Source: Nocardioidaceae bacterium SCSIO 66511
GTDB lineage: Bacteria; Actinomycetota; Actinomycetes; Propionibacteriales; Nocardioidaceae
DNA length: 64,000 bases
NCBI GenBank assembly: GCA_023100825.1
Contig: CP095846.1
Location: 2,170,001 to 2,234,000, forward strand
Reading direction: 5' to 3'
Below are positions 57,920 to 64,000 of this stretch, one piece after another. Positions within the stretch are counted from its first letter, which is position 1. Each line of letters begins with the position of its first letter. The notes under the pieces are model-generated. The model ran no database searches and was not told where the DNA came from. It saw nothing but the letters and a program-made list of their open reading frames with translations. The position numbers were made by a program, and so were the translations under genes.

Positions 57920-58989
57920 GTGTTCACTCCGTCGATGCCGAGCCCCGGCGTACGGGGAAGGACGATGGTCGAGCGTTCGTAGTGCAGGCCGCCGCTGTAC
58001 GGAGATTCCGCGGCCCACCAGGCGGCGTCGAGGTCGTTGACGACCGTGGTCGGGTACGCGGCGACCAGGCTGGCGGCCGCACCGACGCCCACGTGCGTCT
58101 CCATCATGGAGCCCACCATGGTGCCGACGCCGTGGCTGTGCGCAACCTCGAGAAGAGTACGCGCCGTGCGGAGCCCGCCGCACTTGGCGAGTTTGACGTT
58201 GACCATGTCGACCGCTCGTCTGCGGATCAGCTCGACCAGGTCGCGGATCGAATGCAGGCTCTCGTCGGCCATGATCGGTGTCGCAACGCGATCGGTCACC
58301 CACGCCAGCCCGTCGAGGTCGGCGGCGGCGACGGGCTGCTCGATCAGCTCGACGTCGAGGCGTGCGTCCTCGAGCGCGCCGATGACCGAGACGGCTTCGC
58401 GAGGGGTCCATCCCTGGTTGGCGTCGAGTCGGATGCGTACGTCTGGCCCGGCTGCCTCGCGCACCGCGCGTACCCGCTCGACGTCGGTGGCGGCGTCCGT
58501 ACCGACCTTCATCTTGACGATGCCGAACCCGTCGGAGATCCGAGCGTTCGTCGTATCGGGCAATGCCGTGGCGTCGGCGGCCGCGAGCGTGACATCGGTG
58601 GGCACCTCGTGCGCCGTCGCGCCGAGGAATCGCGGCAAGGAGACGTCGAGGCGGCGCGCGGCGAGATCGTGCAGTGCGATGTCGACGGCCGCCTTCGCCC
58701 CAGCATTGCCCACAACGCTGGCCGAGACGTCGCGCAGGAGAGCCACGAGGTCGTCGGGGTCGCGGCCGGTCACCAGCGCACTGAGCGGGCCGTCGATGCA
58801 CTCCTTGGCGCTCGCCAACGACTCGCCCGTCACCTGCCAGACGGCCGGGGCCTCGCCGTAGCCGCGTGCGCCGTCGGCATCCTCGATTTCGACGACGACG
58901 GTGTCGGTGGTGTCGGTACGCCGCAGCGCGGTGACGAAGGGTGTGTGTAGCGGCACGCTGAGCCGGTACGTACGGACGGCGGAGATCAT
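57916..58989 (-). CDS. L-Ala-D/L-Glu epimerase (enolase superfamily, YkfB-like)
   Basis: 357 residues, ATG 58989. MLE-subgroup enolase fold: acid/base Lys in VKMKVG, metal ligands Asp in RLDANQGW and Glu in ELIEQP and ADES, second catalytic Lys in VNVKLAKCGG. The N-terminal capping domain is normal. It epimerises L-Ala-D-Glu from peptidoglycan turnover to L-Ala-L-Glu, which ordinary peptidases can use. Specificity is inferred from the C40 partner; other dipeptide epimerases look alike. Confidence 0.88.
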   Translation of the reverse strand: MISAVRTYRLSVPLHTPFVTALRRTDTTDTVVVEIEDADGARGYGEAPAVWQVTGESLASAKECIDGPLSALVTGRDPDDLVALLRDVSASVVGNAGAKAAVDIALHDLAARRLDVSLPRFLGATAHEVPTDVTLAAADATALPDTTNARISDGFGIVKMKVGTDAATDVERVRAVREAAGPDVRIRLDANQGWTPREAVSVIGALEDARLDVELIEQPVAAADLDGLAWVTDRVATPIMADESLHSIRDLVELIRRRAVDMVNVKLAKCGGLRTARTLLEVAHSHGVGTMVGSMMETHVGVGAAASLVAAYPTTVVNDLDAAWWAAESPYSGGLHYERSTIVLPRTPGLGIDGVNT

Positions 58990-58998
58990 GGCCGAAGG

Positions 58999-59823
58999 CT
59001 ATCTGGGGCGTACCTGCCAGCATTCGGCGGCGACCCGGGCGACGAGCCGATGTGCGGTCGGATCATCGAGTAATGCGCTCGTGAAGATCGACAGGATGAA
59101 CGGCCGCGCGCCGTCGGGCCGAACGATGCCGACGTCGTGGCAGGCCTCGTCGATCCAGCCTGTCTTGTGCGCGAGGTAGGTGTTGGGCGGTAGCCCCGCC
59201 GGGATCGCGTCGTTGGTCTCGCAGGCCGCCAGCACCCTTTCGACCTCGGTCGTGCGCTGCGCCGGCACCAGCTTCCCGGCGAGCAGCGCGACCAGCACAC
59301 GGGCCATATCGGACGCGGTAGCCGTGTTGAACACGCCCGCACCGCTGGCCGGTTCGTCCTGGATGCCGCGCCGAAGCCGGGCAGTCGTCGCACCCGCCAG
59401 TTCGTACACGTCGTTGACGGCAGCGAACCCGATCCGTTCGATCAGCAGGTTCGTCGCGAGGTTGCTGGACAGGATGATCGCGCGCTCCGCCAGCCATCCG
59501 ATGGTGGCCCGCTGTCCGAGTCGCGCCCACGGTTGCGGGTCGTTGTCGTAGTCCTCGGTCATCACGTACGACTCGTCGTCGAGCACGGAGGCGAACTCGT
59601 CGTGCACGGTCAGCTCTTCGTCGAGGTTCAGATCGCCCGACTCGGCGGCGCGGTGCACGGCGATGAGCAGCGGCAGCTTGAGGGTGCTGGCCGCCGGATG
59701 CTCGTGTTCGCCGTCTCGTACGAACGAGGCGGTGCCGTCGAGAGTCCCCATCCAGACCGAGATCGTCGCGTCGTACTCCGCGGCGATCGACGAGAGCCGG
59801 TCGTCGAGGCCTGCCCCCGTCAC
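58999..59823 (-). CDS. Class A beta-lactamase-related serine hydrolase, no signal peptide
   Basis: 274 residues from GTG 59823, overlapping the permease stop by four bases. The active-site motifs are all there: SxxK in ASTLKLP, SxN in SSNLATN, and KTG in AHKTGWID. The omega-loop Glu of true class A enzymes is not obvious to me. No signal peptide, so it likely acts in the cytosol, unlike a resistance beta-lactamase. It sits in an operon with murein-peptide enzymes, which suggests a peptidase or amidase role on muropeptides. Confidence 0.85.
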   Translation of the reverse strand: MTGAGLDDRLSSIAAEYDATISVWMGTLDGTASFVRDGEHEHPAASTLKLPLLIAVHRAAESGDLNLDEELTVHDEFASVLDDESYVMTEDYDNDPQPWARLGQRATIGWLAERAIILSSNLATNLLIERIGFAAVNDVYELAGATTARLRRGIQDEPASGAGVFNTATASDMARVLVALLAGKLVPAQRTTEVERVLAACETNDAIPAGLPPNTYLAHKTGWIDEACHDVGIVRPDGARPFILSIFTSALLDDPTAHRLVARVAAECWQVRPR

Positions 59824-61232
59824 TCGAGCCCGCTCGGATCTTTGAAGTACGTGCGCTGGGCACGCATGGCGCGGTTCACGAACCAGGTGATCGCCCACAG
59901 CACAACGCCGACCGCCAGCAGCAGACCGGCGACCTCGTACTGCTCACCGTCACGGTCGGTGTACGGCGTCACGAAGAACGCGCAGGCGAGCGTGCCGATG
60001 ATCGGTAGCACGGTCGGCGCCCGGAAGTGGTACCCGTCGACGGAGTCGCGCCGCAGGACGAGCACGGCGATGTTGACGACCGTGAACACGCCGAGCAGTA
60101 GCAGGGCGGTCGTACCGCCGAGAACGCTGACCGCGTTGTCGCTCGCGTTGGAGACGTAGATGATCAGGCCGAACGCGATGGCGGTTGTGAACAGGATCGA
60201 TGCCCACGGCGTACGCCGCTTGTGATGCACCTTGCCGAGGAACGGCGGAAGGACGGCCTGGTTGGCCATGCCGTACAACAGTCGGCTCGCCATCAGCATG
60301 TTGATCAGCGCGGAGTTGGCAACGGCGAAGATCGTGATGAACGGGAAGATGTCGTCGATCGGTACGTCCGGAGCGCCCCGCTGTACGACCTCGACGAGCG
60401 GTGTCGGGCTCTCGGTCAGTACGCCGACGGGGACGACCGCGACAGCGCAGATGGACACCAGGATGTAGATGACGCCCGTGATCGACAGACCGGTGAGCAT
60501 GACCTTCGGGAAGGTGCGAGCCGGGTCGTGCGTCTCCTCGGCCATGTTCACGGAGTCCTCGAACCCGACCATCGCGAAGAAGGCGAGGGAGGTCGCCGCG
60601 GTGACCGACAGGAAGACGCTCTTGTCTTCGGCCGTCTCGAACGCGACGACGCGGGAGAAGTCGGCGTCGCCGCCGGCCATGACCCAGAAGCCGACGAGGA
60701 TCACCAGGAGCAGGCCGGAGAGCTCGATCATCGTCAGCACGACGTTCGCCTTGACGCTCTCGGCGACACCGCGGAAGTTCACTGCGGCGACGAGTGCCAT
60801 GAAGCCGAGCGCGAGGAGGAGAAGTCCGGCGTCGGAGATCTCCAGGTCGAACCCGACGGCGAAGTTGTCGGCGACGGTCTTGGCGGCGGTGGATGCGGAC
60901 GTGATGCCCGAGCACATCACCGTGAAGCACACCAGGAAGGTGAGGAAATGTAATCCGAAGGCCTTATGGGTGTAGAGCGCCGCACCCGCAGCCTGCGGGT
61001 ACTTCGTGACGAGCTCGAGGTACGAGAACGCCGTGATCATCGCGATCGAGAAGGCGACCAAGAACGGCAGCCATGCAGCTCCGCCGACCTCGCCCGCGAC
61101 CTGGCCGGTGAGTGCATAGACACCCGTGCCGAGAATGTCGCCGACGATGAACAGCAACAGAAGTTTCGTGCCCATCACTCGTCTGAGTTCGGGCTGCCCC
61201 GTTTCAGGCGTGGGCGCGGTTGACTCGCTCAT
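59820..61232 (-). CDS. APC-family amino acid/peptide permease
   Basis: 470 residues, ATG 61232. About 12-14 hydrophobic segments with APC marks: LFIVGDILGTGVYALTGQVAG in TM1 and FFAMVGFEDSVNMAEETHDPARTFP in TM6-7. Ends RTYFKDPSGLE in the cytosol. First gene of a four-gene operon with the serine hydrolase, epimerase and C40 peptidase; it may import amino acids or small murein peptides. Clear paralogue-level relation to the APC protein at 39867, but in a different subfamily. Confidence 0.88.
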   Translation of the reverse strand: MSESTAPTPETGQPELRRVMGTKLLLLFIVGDILGTGVYALTGQVAGEVGGAAWLPFLVAFSIAMITAFSYLELVTKYPQAAGAALYTHKAFGLHFLTFLVCFTVMCSGITSASTAAKTVADNFAVGFDLEISDAGLLLLALGFMALVAAVNFRGVAESVKANVVLTMIELSGLLLVILVGFWVMAGGDADFSRVVAFETAEDKSVFLSVTAATSLAFFAMVGFEDSVNMAEETHDPARTFPKVMLTGLSITGVIYILVSICAVAVVPVGVLTESPTPLVEVVQRGAPDVPIDDIFPFITIFAVANSALINMLMASRLLYGMANQAVLPPFLGKVHHKRRTPWASILFTTAIAFGLIIYVSNASDNAVSVLGGTTALLLLGVFTVVNIAVLVLRRDSVDGYHFRAPTVLPIIGTLACAFFVTPYTDRDGEQYEVAGLLLAVGVVLWAITWFVNRAMRAQRTYFKDPSGLE

Positions 61233-61290
61233 CGGCCTCTCCTTTGTCGTCGAGAGACACCTTGTACTGTTCGGGGGTCAACGGCAAGCA

Positions 61291-62502
61291 TCATCGCCCA
61301 GGCGATCTCGGAGATCGTGCCAGGACGCTCACTGCGATCGCGGAGATGAGGGCTGCGAGGGCGAGTGCTCCGACCGCGGCCGCCGTCGCAGACCAGCCGC
61401 CGTGGGACCACGCGATGCCGACCGAGGTGCCGAAGACACTCGACCCGGCGTAGTAGGCGAGCACGTAGATCGCGCTCGCTATCGTCGTCGGACCCTGCGC
61501 GAGCCGAGGGACCCAGCCGCTCGCGGCGGAGTGTGCGGCGAAGAAGCCAGTGGTGAACAACACCGTGCCGACAACCAGCGACGGGAGCCAGTCGGCGAGG
61601 GTGATGGCGAGGCCGGCGATCATCGCGACGATGGCCGCGCAGACGACCGGCGGACGCCCGAACCGGTCGGACAACCTGCCCGCGACGACCGATGCGGCGG
61701 TGCCCGACAGGTACGCGAGGAACACCAACGACACGATGCTGCTCGGTAGATCGAAGGGCGCCGACTCCAGCCGGAACGTCAGGTAGTTGTACATCGCCAC
61801 GAAACCGCCCATGAGCAGGAACGGCAACAGGTACAGCAGTACGAGCGGCGGGTTGCGCAGTTGCCGCAGTACGTCGCGTACGACTGTTCGGGTAGAGGCG
61901 CCGTGCGCTTGGGAGACCGTTGGCGGCAGGTTGGCCCAGAACACGACCGCGGCGATGGCGCAGACAAGCCCGATACCGGCCTGCGAGGCGCGCCAGCCGA
62001 GCAGGTCGTCCACGGACGCCGACACGAGCCGCCCGCCGATCCCGCCGAGGGAGTTGGCCGCGACGTACATGCCCATCGCGGTTCCGACGGCGCGCGGGTG
62101 CACCTCGGCGCCGACGTGGCCCATGGCCACACCGACGACGGCCGCGATTGCGACACCGAGCAGTGCGCGCGCTACGACGAGAGCCGGGAACGACGGCGCT
62201 GCGGCGCTGAGGAGTACCACGAGGGTCACGGCGCACAGCCCGATCCGCATGACGCGCGCGCGGCCAAGCGACTCCGCGACCATGCTCATGGGTACGACCG
62301 CGACGGCGAGGGCGCCCGTGCCTGCGGAAACCGTCAGGCTCGCCTTGGTCGCCGAGACGTCGAACTCGGAGCCGAGGGTCGGCATGAGTGCCTGCGTGCT
62401 GTAGAGCGCGCCGAATGCGGCGATCCCCGCGGCCAGCATCGCGGTGTTGAGCCGCCGCAGACCGGTCGTACCCGGGAGGTGACCGACGGCGGAGGTGCTC
62501 AC
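61291..62502 (-). CDS. MFS transporter
   Basis: 403 residues, GTG 62502. Twelve hydrophobic segments in two halves. Loop 2-3 has ESLGRARVMRIG and the second-half equivalent is GRLSDRFGRPPVV, both typical MFS motif A. Resembles the YnfM/arabinose-efflux group of exporters. Substrate unknown. The gene for a small membrane protein lies 12 bases upstream on the same strand, so the two may be one transcript. Confidence 0.9.
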   Translation of the reverse strand: MSTSAVGHLPGTTGLRRLNTAMLAAGIAAFGALYSTQALMPTLGSEFDVSATKASLTVSAGTGALAVAVVPMSMVAESLGRARVMRIGLCAVTLVVLLSAAAPSFPALVVARALLGVAIAAVVGVAMGHVGAEVHPRAVGTAMGMYVAANSLGGIGGRLVSASVDDLLGWRASQAGIGLVCAIAAVVFWANLPPTVSQAHGASTRTVVRDVLRQLRNPPLVLLYLLPFLLMGGFVAMYNYLTFRLESAPFDLPSSIVSLVFLAYLSGTAASVVAGRLSDRFGRPPVVCAAIVAMIAGLAITLADWLPSLVVGTVLFTTGFFAAHSAASGWVPRLAQGPTTIASAIYVLAYYAGSSVFGTSVGIAWSHGGWSATAAAVGALALAALISAIAVSVLARSPRSPGR

Positions 62503-62514
62503 CCGCCGACTCTC

Positions 62515-62919
62515 TCACCCCCGGGGCAATGCCTCCTCGCCGACCGCCGTGACTCCGAGCGAGCAGGCGCCGATGCACGTAGCGAACGCGATCGTCGCGG
62601 CCGCACCGTCGACGACCATCAAGGTGAGCCCGATGAACAGCACGGGCCACGCGCCGATCCACGCGACACACGTCGCAGCGCGGGCTAACCGATGCGTCGT
62701 GTGGAAGCCGACCTCGGCGACGGCGGTGAACACCAGCAGAACGGCGCATGCCGTCGCGATCACGGCGTACGGATGCCCGGAGGCCTCCTCGGGCAGCGCG
62801 AGGCGGTAGCCCGCAGCGGAGAGTCCGACGGCCGCGAGCAGGACGGCGAGGATGCCGTTGAGCGCGTGGCTGACCCGTGCCGCGGACGGTGCGGCGCCGG
62901 TGGTTTGCAGGACGGCCAT
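62515..62919 (-). CDS. Small four-helix membrane protein
   Basis: 134 residues, ATG 62919. Four hydrophobic segments (about 20-40, 50-68, 83-102, 107-125) with short loops and GEEALPRG at the end. I do not recognise a family. It precedes the MFS gene by 12 bases. A TATAGT box six bases before the ATG suggests leaderless transcription of the pair. Confidence 0.7.
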   Translation of the reverse strand: MAVLQTTGAAPSAARVSHALNGILAVLLAAVGLSAAGYRLALPEEASGHPYAVIATACAVLLVFTAVAEVGFHTTHRLARAATCVAWIGAWPVLFIGLTLMVVDGAAATIAFATCIGACSLGVTAVGEEALPRG

Positions 62920-62925
62920 CTGATG

Positions 62926-62931
62926 ACTATA
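62926..62931 (-). promoter_or_regulatory. Candidate -10 box of leaderless promoter
   Basis: On the minus strand TATAGT is followed by six bases and ATG 62919. No Shine-Dalgarno is present before that ATG. The -35 region is not clear. Confidence 0.35.
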
Positions 62932-62987
62932 GACACGATGCCTGGAGTTAACCGTCCGTTCACCTGATTTGCGGGTCTTCTGCTCGC

Positions 62988-63814
62988 TCCGGTGCGACTA
63001 CCCGGCTGCCGGGTTCGGCTTCGCTGTCGGCTTCCCGCTTCCTTCGGTGCGACCACCCCGCTGCCCGATTCCGGCTCGTTGTCGGCGTTCCCGTCTCAGT
63101 CGGTTCGACCACCCGTCACCCCTATCCTCGCCGCTGTCGGCTCCCCGCTTCCTTCGGCTGGGCAAAAGACGCGGCGACGCGCGGAGCCGCCATTTCGGTT
63201 CGGTTGCTCGGCGGCTTTCCCGCCACTTTGAGGCGATCGCGGGGTAAGGGCGGGTGCCTCCCAAGGCGGATTGTCACTGTCCACGGGACATGTCCCTTGG
63301 GACAGTGACCACTTGCCTTGGGGCGTACGGCTGCGAGCTGCGGTTTGCCTTGGTACCAAGGCAAACCGCACGACCGACGACGCGCGTGAGTGAACTCCTG
63401 CCACGGCAGCCACGTACGTACCAACGAGCACGGCAACCTCCCACTTTGCACGGCGAATCTGCCGTGCAAAGCGGAACTTCACCATGTTTACCTGGTAAAG
63501 CACCACCACCGACCCCGCAAAAGCCGACCGAATCGGGAAAGCCGGCAAGCAACCCCAGCCCGAAGCTGCGTCTCCCGCGTCGCCGCGTCTTTAGCCCAGC
63601 CGAGGTAGCCGGGAAAGCCGACGGGGGGCCGGAATCGGGCAACCGGGTAGTCGCGCGGTTAGCAGAAGCGGGAAAGTCGACCGCGACGAGACGCGAAGCG
63701 GCGGGTAGTCGCACTATAGAAGCGGCAACGCCGACGGCGACGCGAGCCGAAGCGGCGGGAAGTCGGAGGGAAGTACGCGAAGCCGACAGAGACGACGCGG
63801 GTAGTCGCACCGAA
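62988..63814. repeat. Large imperfect inverted-repeat element built of ~54-bp units
   Basis: Left arm: three tandem imperfect units at 62988-63041, 63042-63097 and 63098-63151, each with GGTGCGACYACCC early and a GTCGGCTTCCCGCTTC-like end, then a different unit at 63152-63224. Right arm, read on the other strand: the 63152-63224 unit recurs inverted at 63528-63603 (shared CGGCTGGGC, AAAGACGCGGCGACGCG and CGGCTTTCCCG), followed outward to 63814 by further copies of the same words (GTGCGACTACCC three times, GCCCGATTCCGG once). The centre (63245-63501) is a hairpin cluster. Open frames here are repetitive, basic and lack family features, so I regard the stretch as non-coding. Confidence 0.8.
63245..63501. 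repeat. Cluster of four perfect or near-perfect hairpins in the element core
   Basis: H1: GTCACTGTCC (63273-63282) with GGACAGTGAC (63300-63309), enclosing the palindrome GGGACATGTCCC, with outer pairing through CCAAGGC/GCCTTGG. H2: a perfect 32-bp palindrome at 63339-63370. H3: CTTTGCACGGC (63444-63454) with GCCGTGCAAAG (63461-63471). H4: CTTCACCA (63478-63485) with TGGTAAAG (63493-63500), one mismatch. H3 and H4 together correspond to the repeat copy at 24017-24070. Gaps between hairpins hold nothing I can name. Confidence 0.85.
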
Positions 63815-63830
63815 CCCCCGGAACCCCCGA

Positions 63831-64000
63831 CTACCAGCCGCGCTCGCGCCACTGCGGCAGCTGCGGACGTTCGGCACCGAGTGTGGTGTCGTCTCCGTGA
63901 CCGGGATAGACCCATGTCTCGTCGGGTAGCCGGTCGAACAGTTTGCGCTCGACGTCGCCCAACAGAGATGCGAAGTCGGCGGGGGAGCCGGTCTTGCCGA
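63831..64000 (-). CDS. Metallo-beta-lactamase-fold hydrolase, 3' end only
   Basis: The last 56 codons are visible, ending TAG at 63831-63833. They read KTGSPADFASLL ... DETWVYPGHGDDTTLGAERP ... QWRERGW. The YPGHGDDTT segment carries a zinc-ligand His of the glyoxalase II-like MBL family, and the GAERP...RGW ending is typical of the actinobacterial MBL hydrolases related to hydroxyacylglutathione hydrolase. In mycothiol organisms these may act on mycothiol thioesters. The N-terminal HxHxDH part is beyond the window. Confidence 0.85.
   Translation of the reverse strand, partial: GKTGSPADFASLLGDVERKLFDRLPDETWVYPGHGDDTTLGAERPQLPQWRERGW

Noticed and set aside
62988-63151. Possible CRISPR array
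   Set aside because: The ~54-bp units are contiguous and imperfect, with no alternation of constant repeats and unique spacers, and there are no cas genes.
62969-63247. Open frames in the repeat element, also 63274-63915 on the minus strand
   Set aside because: The predicted proteins are repetitive, Arg/Ser/Pro-rich and mirror the DNA repeats in several frames; no start signal or family resemblance.

Overview
The window is high-GC, densely packed DNA from an actinobacterium. The genes fit this: bldD beside pyrR, an uncoupled RpfA-type factor under a c-di-AMP riboswitch, DUF1707 membrane proteins, PAC2, a SoxR/uvrB pair, an Rv0241c-Rv0243-like lipid cluster and many GTG starts. The order is closest to what I know from Streptomyces and from Nocardioides-like Propionibacteriales; I cannot fix the genus. 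I see no rRNA, tRNA, CRISPR array, prophage or complete insertion sequence.

Layout. 1-405: 3'-truncated bldD (minus) with its own BldD box. 641-10652: the whole UMP biosynthesis operon pyrR-pyrB-pyrC-carA-carB-pyrK-pyrD-pyrF, headed by a PyrR-binding RNA hairpin that covers the ribosome-binding site; its cistrons overlap at nearly every junction. 10653-10994: two strong inverted repeats and a palindrome before aconitase (10995). 13893-15405: divergent SDR/TetR pair with a double operator. 15522-18047: TauE-type exporter and two DUF1707 paralogues. 18187-24001: a glycosyltransferase/teichoic-acid polymerase fusion followed by two tandem sulfotransferases. 24134-32475: a xylose island, with xylF-xylG-xylH-ROK on plus facing xylB-xylA-ROK on minus. 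32564-34361: a second tandem pair of sulfotransferases, of a different family. 34395-42364: flavin reductase-like protein, Xi-class glutathione transferase-like reductase, HIT protein, winged-helix protein, dxs, amino acid permease, PAC2 protein. 42415-47722: TesB thioesterase, then the HtdX-FabG4-FadA2-TetR group. 47879-54911: AlkA-like glycosylase, two secreted proteins, a MITE inserted at the stop codon of soxR, uvrB, sppA. 55003-56982: terC under a Mn2+ (yybP-ykoY) riboswitch and an Rpf protein under a c-di-AMP (ydaO) riboswitch. 57041-61232: a four-gene operon (permease, serine hydrolase, L-Ala-D/L-Glu epimerase, NlpC/P60 peptidase) that looks like cytosolic muropeptide recycling. 61291-62919: MFS exporter and a small membrane protein. 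62988-63814: about 0.8 kb of apparently non-coding DNA built of 54-bp-type repeat units in two inverted arms around a cluster of perfect hairpins. 63831-64000: 3' end of a metallo-beta-lactamase-fold hydrolase.

The main unexplained element is the inverted repeat at 62988-63814. Part of its hairpin core recurs, decayed, at 24017-24070, so it is probably a dispersed family. RNA-level control is unusually visible here: a PyrR hairpin, a Mn2+ riboswitch with an explicit Shine-Dalgarno-sequestering helix, a ydaO riboswitch, and short bridging ORFs that close every gap in the pyr operon.
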